A stretch of DNA of 64,000 nt from JAENVT01 sp963805445 (GTDB taxonomy: Bacteria > Actinomycetota > Acidimicrobiia > Acidimicrobiales > Ilumatobacteraceae), in contig CAWDUI010000012.1 of NCBI GenBank assembly GCA_963805445.1, positions 1 through 64,000 of the forward strand. The letters run 5' to 3'. Below the pieces are notes generated by a model, which searched no databases, had not been told where the DNA came from, and worked only from the letters and a program-made list of their open reading frames with translations. The position numbers were made by a program, and so were the translations under genes. Shown piece by piece: positions 18,893 through 29,186 of the stretch; the stretch's first letter is position 1, and each line of letters opens with the position of its first letter.

Positions 18893-19420
18893 TCAGCGCC
18901 CGGCTCGAGGATCCCAGGTCGGCGTGCAGATCGTGTATCGCTTGTCGATGTCGAAGCGGGCGATCGACGGCACCAACTCGAACGTGCAGAACATGATGCC
19001 GACTGCGACAAGCAGGTCGTGGTTGGCTCGGCGCCACGCCTCATTGTTGACTGCTTGGTCGTACATCGACCACCACTCCGCTTCGGTCAACCACAGGAAC
19101 GTGCCGTCCGGCATGCGATAGCCCTTTCCGGACGACGTGCTCGGGCTCGTCGGGCGGAGCTTGTGCGCAAACGTGCACGTCTCCACGGGCTCGTAGTCTC
19201 CGGTGTGGACGAACCGCGTGATCGTCTCGACGATCTCGACGCAACTCGGCTCGCCCGGCAGATGCCACTGATCGATGAACTTGTGGAGGCCTGCGTCGTC
19301 GCCCTCATCGAGAACCGTCAGCAAACCGCGGCAGAGGGCGGGATCTGCGAACCCGGCGAGTGCATCGCTCCAAGCGCGTAGGCGACCGGTGACGAGTTCG
19401 ACATCCTGGTCAGTGATCAC
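18893..19420 (-). CDS. Uncharacterised soluble protein
   Basis: A 175-residue protein that I do not recognise. It is rich in Trp, Cys and acidic residues, contains segments such as HKFIDQWHLPGEPSC and MPDGTFLWLTEAEWWSMYDQA, and has no clear signal peptide or membrane helix. The chosen start is GTG at 19420 because AAGGA lies eight bases upstream; the longer open frame begins with basic, non-conserved-looking sequence. It lies 92 bases downstream of the GlcG/HbpS-like gene on the same strand and could be co-transcribed with it. Confidence 0.6.
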   Translation of the reverse strand: MITDQDVELVTGRLRAWSDALAGFADPALCRGLLTVLDEGDDAGLHKFIDQWHLPGEPSCVEIVETITRFVHTGDYEPVETCTFAHKLRPTSPSTSSGKGYRMPDGTFLWLTEAEWWSMYDQAVNNEAWRRANHDLLVAVGIMFCTFELVPSIARFDIDKRYTICTPTWDPRAGR

Positions 19421-19512
19421 GATGAGTCCTTTCGCTCGTTTCTCCCATTTGTCGGGACACGACGAAGAGGTCGATCGGCAGGATCGAGATACATCCTGCG
19501 ACGTCGAGCCGC

Positions 19513-19944
19513 TCAGCCGGCGAGCAGACCGACCGCTTCGACGCCGGCGATGCAAATCGCCTCGTCCTCATCTCCGGTGCCACCCGATGCACCTGCGGCG
19601 CCGAGTATGCGACCAGCGTCGTCCTTGATCAGCACCGCACCGGTCTGCGGCAGAAATCGCCCGTTCGCCGTCGAGGCCAACGAGACGAAGAAGTTCGGAT
19701 TGGCCGCGGCCCGCTCGGCGAGCAGTCGGCTTGACGCTCCCATCCCCACCGCCGCCCATGCCTTGCCGGTCGCCACGTCGAGGCGGAACATGCTTGCACC
19801 GTCCTGACGCTGTGCGGCAACGAGGTATCCGGAGTCGTCCAGCACGACGACCCCCATCGGTCGGTACCCGGCGTTGGCCGACGCGGCCAGAGCGGCCTCG
19901 ATGATGGCGTTCGCCGTGGTCAGTTGCAATCTCGCGGTGTCCAT
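19513..19944 (-). CDS. GlcG/HbpS-family protein
   Basis: A 143-residue single-domain protein of the GlcG/HbpS family (PF03928). The N-terminal helix contains ANAIIEAALAASANAGYRPM, followed by VVVLDDSGYLVAAQRQDGAS and the C-terminal glycine-rich GRILGAAGASGGTGDEDE, which is the family signature. Members bind haem or cobalamin-like cofactors or act near propanediol and glycolate enzymes; the role here is not evident. No signal peptide is seen. It follows dinB by 17 bases on the same strand. Confidence 0.85.
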   Translation of the reverse strand: MDTARLQLTTANAIIEAALAASANAGYRPMGVVVLDDSGYLVAAQRQDGASMFRLDVATGKAWAAVGMGASSRLLAERAAANPNFFVSLASTANGRFLPQTGAVLIKDDAGRILGAAGASGGTGDEDEAICIAGVEAVGLLAG

Positions 19945-19961
19945 CGCCGCAGCGTAGGTTG

Positions 19962-21032
19962 TCAGTCCGGCATCTCGAGCACGACGCGCACGCCGAGAAG
20001 CCGTACGGGCCGGAGCTCACCGAAGCGGCCCAGCACCGTGCTCGCCACGGCCACCACGTCCGCCGGGTCGGTGGTCGGTGCGGCGAGCTTGCTGATCTTC
20101 GTGCGTGTGAAGAAGTTCGACGTACGCACCTTCACCGCGACATGGGTGACCCGGCGGCCGTCGGCCATCACCTCGGCGCTCACATCGTGGGCCAGCCGTT
20201 CGACATGCGCGGCGATCGATGCAGGGTCGACGACATCGGTGGTGAACGTCTCCTCCTTGCTGCGTCCACGGGCGATGTGCGGCTCGTCGACGATCGGTGA
20301 GTCATCGCCACCGAGCCCGAGCACTCGCAGGTGCGGACCGATCCTCGGACCGAAGGTGCGAGCCAGTTGCTCGTGATCGGAGCGCGCCAGGTCCTCGACG
20401 GTGACGATGCCGAGCTCGCCGAGTCGAGCGGCGATGCGGCCGCCGATTCCCCAGATCGCGGTCACCGGCCGGGCGCCCATTGTCGGGATCCACTCCCGCC
20501 TCGTCAGCCGGGTGACGCCGCCCGGCTTGGCGTGACCGGTTGCCGTCTTGGCCAGCAGCCGGGTGTCGCCGATGCCCACAGCGCATGACAGGCCTGTCCG
20601 AGCTGCGACGCGTTGTTGGACGTCGATGGCGAACGCCTCCGGATTCGCGGTGTTGACACCCAGGAAGGCCTCGTCCCATCCCCACACCTCGACCGTCGCG
20701 GGCAGCGATCGCAACACCGCCATCACCTCGGCTGATGCGGCGTCGTATGCAGGGCGGTCGGATGGCAGGAAGATGGCATCAGGACAGCGCCGAAGTGCCT
20801 GGCCGAGCGGCATCCCCGAGCGGACACCGAACGCCCGGGCCTCGTACGAGGCGGTGGCGACGACCTGCCGGGGTCGACTTGGGTTTCCATCACCACCGAC
20901 AACCACCGGCAACCCGGCGAGCTCCGGCCGGCGACGCACCTCGACCGCGGCGAGAAACTGGTCGAGGTCGACGTGCAGGACCCACGGCCGCGCCACTGCG
21001 CCGCCGTCGACCGATGCCTCCTCGGTGACCAT
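19962..21032 (-). CDS. dinB: DNA polymerase IV-type Y-family polymerase
   Basis: A 356-residue translesion polymerase. The catalytic carboxylates are visible in HVDLDQFLAAVE (first Asp) and in WGWDEAFLGVN (Asp-Glu pair). The helix-hairpin-helix thumb region reads TAIWGIGGRIAARLGELGI, and the little-finger domain occupies about 240-350. The usual S-I/V-D-E-A-F/Y-L-D is here G-W-D-E-A-F-L-G, a variant that keeps the metal ligands. The start ATG at 21032 was chosen because the polymerase fold begins about 18 residues later; the upstream open frame shows no domain. It is followed closely by the GlcG/HbpS gene. Confidence 0.9.
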   Translation of the reverse strand: MVTEEASVDGGAVARPWVLHVDLDQFLAAVEVRRRPELAGLPVVVGGDGNPSRPRQVVATASYEARAFGVRSGMPLGQALRRCPDAIFLPSDRPAYDAASAEVMAVLRSLPATVEVWGWDEAFLGVNTANPEAFAIDVQQRVAARTGLSCAVGIGDTRLLAKTATGHAKPGGVTRLTRREWIPTMGARPVTAIWGIGGRIAARLGELGIVTVEDLARSDHEQLARTFGPRIGPHLRVLGLGGDDSPIVDEPHIARGRSKEETFTTDVVDPASIAAHVERLAHDVSAEVMADGRRVTHVAVKVRTSNFFTRTKISKLAAPTTDPADVVAVASTVLGRFGELRPVRLLGVRVVLEMPD

Positions 21033-21073
21033 CAGCACACGATGGCACGTTCGGAGGCAGTGACGCTCAGCGG

Positions 21074-21574
21074 TTATGGGCGGCGAGTGCGGGCCCGGAT
21101 GAACTTCAAGATCTCGATGTGCTTGGCCGTGTCGTGCAGCATCAGATCGACGAGCAACGGCAGCAACGGATCGCCGTGCGGGTTGCCGTGGCTCCACTGC
21201 AGGTCCTTGCGAAGGCGGCGGAGCTCCTTCATGTCGTCCTTCTCGAAGGCAAGCAGCTTGTCGGTCTCGGCGCGAAGCGCTGGATCGTCGCGCACCTTGA
21301 TCGTCGGCACCGTCGGCGGATTGTCGTCATACCAGCGGAACGGATGCAACTCGTCGTTCAGCATGTCGTCGATCTGCTGATGGTGCCGGGTCTCATCGGC
21401 CATGATCAGCCGGACCAGGTAGCGCAAGCCTTCATCGTCGGATTGTTCGGCCAGTCGTTGGTACGACGAGAGCGCCGAGCCTTCGCGCTGGCCATGCGTG
21501 CGGAGCATGTCGACCAGCTCGGCATGGGGAGCCGAATCGGGTTTGCTGGGCGCAACACCTTGATCAATGGTCAT
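21074..21574 (-). CDS. Ferritin-like domain protein
   Basis: A 166-residue helical protein. Candidate iron ligands occur in a ferritin-like pattern: MADETRHHQQIDDML in the middle and MLHDTAKHIEILKF near the C-terminus, each an E/D-x-x-H type helix. This is the arrangement of bacterioferritin- or rubrerythrin-like diiron four-helix bundles; the function (iron storage, peroxide defence) is inferred. It is transcribed divergently from the zinc alcohol dehydrogenase, and the 185-base region between them holds a GGGAC-N4-GNCCC box. It ends 41 bases before dinB on the same strand. Confidence 0.75.
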   Translation of the reverse strand: MTIDQGVAPSKPDSAPHAELVDMLRTHGQREGSALSSYQRLAEQSDDEGLRYLVRLIMADETRHHQQIDDMLNDELHPFRWYDDNPPTVPTIKVRDDPALRAETDKLLAFEKDDMKELRRLRKDLQWSHGNPHGDPLLPLLVDLMLHDTAKHIEILKFIRARTRRP

Positions 21575-21645
21575 GTTTCACTGCCTCCGAACAGTCGGGT
21601 TGGTGGTTCTCGCTCCACGACACCACAGGGATCGGCGCACCCGTA

Positions 21646-21659
21646 GGGCCAAAAGTCCC
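21646..21659. promoter_or_regulatory. Possible DevR/DosR-type box
   Basis: On the minus strand this reads GGGACTTTTGGCCC, which matches the mycobacterial DevR/DosR core GGGAC-N4-GNCCC. It lies 72 bases upstream of the ferritin-like gene and 100 upstream of the alcohol dehydrogenase. In DNA of this GC content such a match is expected by chance a few times per window, so only the location makes it worth noting. Confidence 0.25.
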
Positions 21660-21759
21660 CGCGCACAGCGCGAATCGACCGAACGAGGGTTCCGGGTCGT
21701 ACGACTCTGGCGCCGGATCGGTGGTCGACGGACAATCGAAGCCGATCGAGGAGGTCGTC

Positions 21760-22779
21760 ATGAAAGCTGCAGTAGTCCACGAGTTCGGACATCCACTGGT
21801 CATCGAAGACATTCCCACTCCGTCACCCGGCCCCGGCCAGGTCCTGGTGCGCGTCGAAACATCCGGCCTGTGCCACACCGATATCCACGCGGCCGGAGGC
21901 GACTGGCCCGCCAAGCCCACACCACCGTTCATTCCCGGTCATGAAGGCGTCGGCATCGTCGAGCGCATCGGCGCCGGCGTCACCCACGTCCGCGAAGGTG
22001 ACCGTGTTGCCCTTCCGTGGCTCGGCTGGGCATGCGGAACGTGTGAGGCATGCGCGTCGGGTTGGGAGACACTGTGCCCGTCAGCGCGTTACACCGGCTA
22101 CACGATCGATGGCGCGTTCGCCGAGTACGCCGTCGCCGACGCAGCGTTCGTCGGTGTTGTGCCCGGCGGGATCGATCCGCTCGACGCCGCCCCGCTCACA
22201 TGCGCCGGCGTGACCACCTACAAAGCAGTCAAGGTGTCCGGCGCCCGCTCGTCGGACCTCGTCGCGATCTTTGGAATCGGCGGCCTCGGTCACCTCGCGC
22301 TGCAGTACGCCAAGATTGCCGGTGCGACAGTCGCCGCCGTCGACCTTGTCGAAGCCAAGCTCGAGGTCGCCAAGCACCTCGGCGCCGAATACACGTTCAA
22401 CTCCAAGACGCACGATGCGGTCGACGAGATCCAGGCCCTCGGCGGCGCGAACTCGGCGATCGCCTTGGCCGCCTCGCCGATCGCCTGCGAGCAGGCATGG
22501 GCCAGCTTGAAGCGCAACGGCACCCTGGTGCTCGTCGGGCTGCCCAAGGACAACATCATGAAGCTCCCGATCTTCGAGACCGTCCTGAAGGGGATCAAGA
22601 TCGTCGGGTCGTTCGTCGGCACCAGACTCGATCTGGCCGAGACCTTCGCTCTCCACGCTGCAGGCCGGACCACGATCGTGCGCGAGTCGCGCCGGCTCGA
22701 CCATGTCAACGAGGCGATGGACGAGGTTCTCAGCGGCTCCGTCGATGGCCGGCTGGTGTTCGACCTTCGAAACGCCTGA
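21760..22779 (+). CDS. Zinc-dependent alcohol dehydrogenase
   Basis: A 339-residue medium-chain zinc alcohol dehydrogenase of the AdhA/AdhP group. Catalytic zinc ligands are in SGLCHTDIH and PGHEGVG, and the structural zinc cysteines in CGTCEACASGWETLC. The NAD-binding fold shows FGIGGLGHLALQYAKI. A strong ribosome site, GAGGAGG, stands about six bases before ATG 21760, which settles the start. It oxidises or reduces small primary alcohols in characterised relatives. It is divergent from the ferritin-like gene and converges on the kinase gene to the right. Confidence 0.95.
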   Translation: MKAAVVHEFGHPLVIEDIPTPSPGPGQVLVRVETSGLCHTDIHAAGGDWPAKPTPPFIPGHEGVGIVERIGAGVTHVREGDRVALPWLGWACGTCEACASGWETLCPSARYTGYTIDGAFAEYAVADAAFVGVVPGGIDPLDAAPLTCAGVTTYKAVKVSGARSSDLVAIFGIGGLGHLALQYAKIAGATVAAVDLVEAKLEVAKHLGAEYTFNSKTHDAVDEIQALGGANSAIALAASPIACEQAWASLKRNGTLVLVGLPKDNIMKLPIFETVLKGIKIVGSFVGTRLDLAETFALHAAGRTTIVRESRRLDHVNEAMDEVLSGSVDGRLVFDLRNA

Positions 22780-22874
22780 CGTCAGCTGGGTGTACTGGCC
22801 ACGTCGGGGTCGACGTTGTCAGCACGCACATACGTACCGGCGATCTGGTGCCCCTTCACCCGCCGGGCCATCAT

Positions 22875-25800
22875 TCATCCCGGCGCAAACTCGGGACATG
22901 TCGTCCGGTACTGGCCGAGGTCGCCGAGGTAGGTGTCCCACTCGGCGTGGGTCAGGTTCCTCCCGGCGATCTGGCACGCGGCTTTGGTCAACGTGGTCGG
23001 GTCGAGGCTCCACAGGGTGATTCCGGATCCGTCGTGGTTGGCAACCGCGATCTCGCGGCCGTCGGGTCGCAGATCGGCGTCCGCATCGCCAATGGACACG
23101 GAGTCGCCGAAGCGTTGCCCGCTGGCGACGTCGTACATCGACATCGTCTGGTCAATTGCCCCGGCCAACAGCAGCCGGCCGTCAGCGCTGTACCGCAGCG
23201 TCCAGGCGAGACCGCGCGCTCCCGGCAGCGTGCGTCGCAGTGTGAGGTCGGTCGGGTCGAGCAGACCGATCCGGCCATCGATGTAGCCGACGGCGAGCGG
23301 GCTGTTGGCTCTGATGGCGATCGACGTGGCCTGCGTGCCCTCGGCGCGTCGCAGTTCGTGACCGTCTGTTGCGTCGAACTCGTAGAGCCCCTGACCGGTC
23401 ACGTAGATCCGGCTGCCGTCGTCGGAGGCTGCGATCTGATCGACCGGCGGAACGAACGTCTTGAACGGGTTCACCAGTTGCAGGCGCACGGTTCGAGCGC
23501 CCGTATCGGCATCGAAGACATCCACGTGTCCGTCGGCGTACCCGAAAGCGACACGGTTGGCCCCGATCGCCGCAATCACGTTGTAGTCGGGGTCGAGCCG
23601 GATCACGACGTCGCTGGCAGCGCCGCTCTGCGGGGTCAGGACGCGGATCCGACCACCCTCGGAGAGGGTGGCAACGCGCCCATCCCCGAGCCACACGACG
23701 TCCTGTATGCCGGGCGTGGTCAACTCGGCGACCTGCTGGTCGGTGTCCGCGCTCCACAACGACAAGGTGAATCCATCCGTGCCGTCATTCGCCGGGGCAC
23801 CGAGCAGCATCCACCGTCCATCGGGGCTGTAACCCGCGCCGTCGTGGCCCGCCGCGATCTTGTGGCTGATCGGCCCGAGGCCGTCGACTCGCCAGCGACC
23901 GATGGACGCCGAGTTCCCACCCATCGTGATCAGGTAGCGCCCCTCGTCGGTGTCGAGGAGGTCGAGGCTCGCCAGGTACCCGCGCTCGATGCTCGACCGT
24001 CGTGCCGTCCAACTCGCCGGTTGTCAACGAGCGACCACGGATCCCTCCGGAGAAGTCCGCACACCACACTCGATCCTCCGGCTCGGACAATGCGAGCACC
24101 GGGCAAGTGTCCGGCTCGTCCTCGTCGGGCCGCATGGCCCACGTGATCGTTCCGTCCGAAAGTTCGATCCGCGCGGCACTTCCGGTTCGCGAGCCGTCTC
24201 CCAGTCCGACGTCGCCTCGGGCCACGACGAAGCTGCCATCGTCGCTGAACTCGAAGTTGGCCACCGGTCGAATACTTCGGAACAGGGATGTCGCGCTCCA
24301 GCGTGAGCGTCGACGGATCGAACACACGGAGGTGCGTGCCCCACGAGCCGACATACAGTCGGCCGTCGGGGGCCCAGGCCGCCGACGAGGTGTCCCCAGG
24401 AACGCTCTCGACCGCGTCGGCTGCCGGCGGAATGGTCGCCAGTAATCTGCCGTTGGCAGCAAACACGCGTGTGGTGCCGTCACCACCACCTGCGAGAGCT
24501 ACCTGGGAGCCGTCGGCGTTCACGGCAAGCGTGACGACGCCAGGGTTGTTGAAGGTTTCGTCGTTGACGTGCTGTATCGGCTTGCTGATCATCCTGCCGG
24601 AGGCAACATCGAAGAGCGCCACCTGGAACGACTGATACACACCGTCGATGAACTGCTGCGTGTACTCGGCCGCGATGGCGCCATTGGCGCTCACCGCGAC
24701 GAGCGGATCGCCGTGATCATGGGCACCCACGGGGTCGAACAGGGGCCCGAGTTCGCCCGTCGCCAGATCGACTCGCCGCATCGGCGGATTGTCAGCACCG
24801 ACCTCGTCCAGCTGAGGGATGATGAGCGCCGAATTCGATCCGGGCACCACAGCTCCCGTGACCCTGATTCCGTCGTACTTGAGATACCCCATGAAGCCCG
24901 GGTCGGTCGAGAAGCTGCCGAACAGCGCCGACGTCGATGCGGCGTCTGGTCGCAGGCGTTCGGCTTCGACTGCGAGCAGCGCGGCGACATCGCGCTGCGA
25001 TGAACGTGACGCCAGCGATCGGGTGACGAGAGTGGTGATTTCTGCGCTGCGGCGCGAACGATCAGCGCCCCGTCGTTGTGTCAAGGCAAGCAGCCCCGCC
25101 ACGAGAGCGACCACGAGGGCGACTGCCACTGCAGCGAGCAACCTGCGCAGCCGCCGGTTGGTCCGCAGCTCGCGTGTGCGAACAGCATCGCGAGCGCAAC
25201 GGCCGGCCTCGACGAAGGCGCGCTCATCGTCGCTGAGCTCGCCAGCGTGCTCCGGGAGCGCTTCGAGAACCGATTCGAGCCGCGAGCCGCGATACAACTC
25301 ACTGTCAGCCCGACCGGAGTCGTTCCACGCCCGCGAGGCCGTCGCCAGGTGGTGCAGCTGGGCCAGCCATCGCCGGTCTGCCTCCAACCAACCGCGCAAC
25401 CGCTGCCAGTTGGGCAACAGCGCTTCGTGGGCGACTTCGACCACCGGCTCGCGCGTTGCCAGATCTCGATCGGCCACGAGCAACCTGGCTGCGACGAAGC
25501 GATCGGCGACGTGCCGGGCCGGTTCTGACAGCTCGCTGAGACGCGCTCGGCGGCGAGTGTCGGGTGCGCCTTGGCCCGGCATCACCAGACGCCCGAACAA
25601 CTCCCGCGCGTACGGCTGCATCTCCTCGGACAACGCTGCGTAGGTCTCCTCGGCCCGCCGCCCGACAGCGCCTCCGATTCCACCCAGCTCGAGCAATGCC
25701 TGCGACGTCACGCGGTTGTCGACGCGACGCTCGTACAGCTCGGCCAATGCGAATTGCAGCATCGGCAGGCCAGCGGGTTGAGCACTGGCCTCGGCCACGA

Positions 25801-28036
25801 TCGCCGTGGCGACGCCCTCTTCGAATTCGACGTCGTTGCGCGCCGCGGGCTCGACGACGACCTGTTCCAGAGCCAGCGGACTGAGCGGAGGGATCGGGAA
25901 CGTTCCTTGGGCGACCAACTCGCCGATCAACGGGTGCTGCAACGGCCGATCGTAGAGATCGGCGCGCACGGTGACCACGCATCCGACGCCATGTTGCCTG
26001 GCGACGGCGAGAGCACCGAGAAATCGCTCGCGGTCTGCAGCATCGGCGATCGTCCAACACTCCTCGAACTGGTCGACGATGAGGACCAGCCACCCGGCTC
26101 CTCCACGCACCAGGGCACGGATCAGCTCGACCTCGTCGGTGACCAGCGAGTCGGTGGTGGCGACGTGGCTCAGCGCTTGGCGCAGCGCCGCCGTTGGTCG
26201 GTCACCCGGGACCATGGTGACGATGCGCGAGCCCTTGCGCCGCAGCAATGGAGCCAACCCGGCATGGACCAGCGAGCTCTTTCCGGAACCCGACGGACCG
26301 ACGACGGTGACGAAACCGTGGGTGACCAGCGAGTCGTGCAGCGCGACGGAGATGTCGTCGCGGCCGAAGTAATCGGGCGCATCCGCCTCGCTGAAGGCCC
26401 GGAGACCCTTGTAGGGATTGATGCATGCAGAGACGCCCGTGGTCAAGGCGCGCGCTTCGCGCCGTCGCGCCGACGAGGTCGGTGCCGTACCTGTTCGTCC
26501 GAGCGGGGTCAACACGCCCTCAGGGCGTCCGACCGCCTCGCGCCAGGCGATGATCAGCTCGGCCATCGACTCGAACCTCGTGGCCGGGTCGGCACTCGTG
26601 GCCTTGGCGATGACTGCGTCGATGCCTTCGCACGGTTCGGTGACCCTGCTCGCCAGACTGGGCAGCCGCGATCGTTCCGTGGCCATCGCCATCAACGGCG
26701 ATCCGCCGGCGAGCAGTTCCCACAGCATGCACCCAAAGCTGTAGATGTCGGATCGAACCGTGTCGCCACAGAGGTCGTGGAGCTCGGGGGCCGGATAGGC
26801 GCGAGTGCGATCGCCGAGCAGGTCGAGGTTCGACACGATGGAGATGCCGAAGTCGCTGAGATACGAGTTCCCCGACTCGTCGAACAACACGTTCGACGGT
26901 TTGATGTCGCAGTGCACGATGCCGGCCGCATGGGCGGCCAGCAGCGCCGAGCCGACCTCTTCGACGAGCCGGCTGGTACGGGCGACATCGAATTGGCCAC
27001 CGGCGATCAATGCCCCGTGCGCGGTGCCGCCGGTGAGCAGGCGGAACACGAGATAGGCGGCGCCCGGCTCGCGCCAGTAGTCATAGAGAGGGACGATGTG
27101 CGGATGCTCGAGCCTGGCGACCAGCTGCGCCTCGGATTCGAAGCGGTGGACGAACTCAGGACTGTCGGCAAGTGCGGGGCGGATCGCCTTGATCGCGACC
27201 TCGCGGTTGGTCCCCGGTTGGGTGGCGGCGAACACCCTGCCGAACGCACCCTCGCCCAGCACATCATGAACCACGTAGCCACGCAGCAGGCGAGCACGGT
27301 AGCTGACCTCGGCAATAGGTTGACCTGCGGCGATGGACCGCTCCAGTTCGACCAGCTCGGTCGAGGGTTCGAGACCGGTCTCGTCGCCGAGATGAGCGCG
27401 GAACGCGTGGAAGTCGCGCAGGGCGTCGACATGACGGCCGCTGGCCACCAACGCACGCATCAGCAACGCCACCGGACGTTCGCGCAGCGGATGCTGGGCG
27501 ACGAGACGCTCCAAGTCGGCGGTCGCTCGGTGGTGATGACCGAGAGCGAGCAGCGCCTCCGCCCGTTCCTCCACGGCCACCACGCGGAACTCGTTCAAGC
27601 GCTCGGCCTCGGCCAGTAGCCACCATTCCCCGCCGAATTCACCGTAGGCGGCGCCTCGCCACAGACCGAGGGCCCGGTCATAGAGGTCGACGGCCCGACC
27701 CGGCTCGGCAGTCCCCGCCTCGGTGATCATCGCCTCGAACTGAGCAGCGTCGATCGTCGAACCATTCAGCTCCAGCCGGTATCCCTCGACGACGGTCGCG
27801 ATCGCATCCTCACCCAACGCGGCCCGCAGCCGTGAGACATATGTCAGAACCGAACGTGCAGCGCCAGAGGGGGCCAGACCGTCCGGCCACATGCAGTCGA
27901 CGAGTCGTTCGGTGGTGACCCGTTGCCCAGGGCTCGAAAGCAGCAATGCCAGTAGTCGGCGCTGTTGCGGCCCACCGATGGGAGCCACCGAGCCATCAAC
28001 TCTGGCCTCGACCGGTCCGAGCACCTCGTAGTGCAA
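22875..28036 (-). CDS. SARP/BTAD - Ser/Thr kinase - nSTAND ATPase - TM - beta-propeller protein (paralogue 1), frameshifted
   Basis: A composite signalling protein of about 1,720 residues. Domains in order: OmpR-like winged helix of SARP regulators (1-90), BTAD helical repeat (95-240), Ser/Thr kinase (253-510) with GEGAFGRV (261-268), Lys283, HCDIKPSN (375-382, Cys replacing the HRD Arg) and DFG (395-397), nSTAND NTPase (about 540-960) with PYKGLRAF, FGRD, Walker A GPSGSGKSS (580-588) and Walker B LVLIVDQFEE (650-659), one membrane helix (about 966-986) and a beta-propeller to the end, closing with AGRNLTHAEW and a final TCPEF. Basic residues before the helix suggest the kinase end is inside and the propeller outside. 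The frame shifts near 24265 and 23985. The start is TTG with AAGGGGG upstream. It is paralogous to the gene at 29187-34368. Confidence 0.85.
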
Positions 28037-28061
28037 TGCAGCCCCCTTGTCGCCTCGACGA

Positions 28062-28109
28062 ATTGTAAGACATCCTGCATGTGGCCTGTTTGCAGAACGT
28101 CAACAACGA
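28062..28109 (-). promoter_or_regulatory. Promoter-like element of kinase paralogue 1
   Basis: On the minus strand, TCGTTGTTGACGTTCTG (28109-28093) is followed after TTGACG by exactly 30 bases and then TACAAT (28067-28062), a good -10 hexamer about 25 bases before the start codon. The same layout occurs upstream of the paralogue at 34392-34439, with 16 of 17 bases of the upstream element identical. The 30-base spacing is too long for TTGACG to be the -35 of this -10, so it may be an operator. Confidence 0.5.
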
Positions 28110-28217
28110 TCCTCGGGTGTCGCTTCGACCCGGCGGTGGGTCCTGCTGTTGACGAACTGCAACTTCGCCCACCTCGCTGTCGCCGGCCTGTGGGCAGCTG
28201 CAGCTCACGGTGCCGAC

Positions 28218-29111
28218 ATGACACCGAAACTCGCCTCGCTCGCAATCCTGTTGACCCTGATCGCCGGAGAAGGCCTCGCCTGGGCTGCCCCGACCGCGGC
28301 CGATCCGGCAGGGACGAGCATCGCCCCGACCATCGATGTACCGGCAGCCCCGTTCTGGGCTGCGCACCCCGACGTGCCTCGCACCGGCGGGCAGGCCAGC
28401 CGACTCGAACTCGGCTACACCGACCCCAACAACGCAATGTCGGCCTGGTACTGGCTGGCCTACCGCCCGAGCGGGGTCCGCCTGCGAGTGTTCGAGCACT
28501 CCTCCCCCGGCTTCACCACCGATCCTCGAGCAGAGATCGTGAACAGCGAGAGCCTGGCGTGGCGGCTGGCCATCGAGACGACGAGACCACTCGGCGCCAC
28601 CCCCGGGTCCGACCAACTCCCACGCTGGGCGCTGGTGCGCACGGGAATATCAGACGGGCCCTCGGCCGGACTGATGTTCACGCTCGCGTACATCGACGCC
28701 CTCACCGCCGGGCCGCTCGTCGGCAATCTTCGAGTCGCCGGCACCGGAGCCATCGGAGCCGACGGTGTTGTGATGCCCGTCTCGGCCATCGAGATCAAGG
28801 TTGCTGCCGCGTTGCTGACTCGACCCGACGTGATCTTCACACCGGCAGTGCCGTCATCGGCGAAGAACGCGATGGTCATCGAGTCCCACCACACGCGTCT
28901 CCTTTCAACTGGGTACACCGTCGGACAATGGCTCAACGTGGCCGGGTTCGAGGAATCAGGTCGAGCGGCGGCCGAGCACCCAGGAACCGTGGCCATCGTC
29001 GTCGTTCACGACTTCCGTCAAGCGCTGGCATGGCTGTGCGGACGGACCGGCACCGCAACGACATGCGCTGCCGCCCGTACCTCGACAACCATCCCGATCG
29101 GAGCCGAGTAA
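28218..29111 (+). CDS. Exported Lon-type (S16) serine protease domain protein
   Basis: A 297-residue protein with an N-terminal hydrophobic signal (LASLAILLTLIAGEGLAWAA) and a C-terminal S16 proteolytic domain. The Ser-Lys dyad of Lon-type proteases is visible: Ser149 in SDGPSAGLMF and Lys194 in SAIEIKVAAA, with the family segment VAGTGAIGADGVVMPV between them. There is no ATPase domain, and I see no PDZ domain, which separates it from YlbL-like proteins. The ATG at 28218 gives a complete signal peptide; the frame is open further upstream. It stands between the two large kinase genes, divergent from paralogue 1 and converging on paralogue 2. A functional link to them is inference. Confidence 0.8.
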   Translation: MTPKLASLAILLTLIAGEGLAWAAPTAADPAGTSIAPTIDVPAAPFWAAHPDVPRTGGQASRLELGYTDPNNAMSAWYWLAYRPSGVRLRVFEHSSPGFTTDPRAEIVNSESLAWRLAIETTRPLGATPGSDQLPRWALVRTGISDGPSAGLMFTLAYIDALTAGPLVGNLRVAGTGAIGADGVVMPVSAIEIKVAAALLTRPDVIFTPAVPSSAKNAMVIESHHTRLLSTGYTVGQWLNVAGFEESGRAAAEHPGTVAIVVVHDFRQALAWLCGRTGTATTCAAARTSTTIPIGAE

Positions 29112-29186
29112 GACCAGGCAATCTGCCTCGACAGATCTCGGTCAGCCGGCCGCAGACATCGCCCAATGGCGCGGTTCGTTGGACGA

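Noticed and set aside
25571..27619. 682-codon plus-strand open frame inside kinase paralogue 1
   Set aside because: It is antisense to the kinase and nSTAND domains, which are intact, and has no recognisable motif.
29116..29128. AGGCA-ATC-TGCCT hairpin after the S16 protease gene
   Set aside because: A 5-bp stem without a T-run is too weak to call a terminator.
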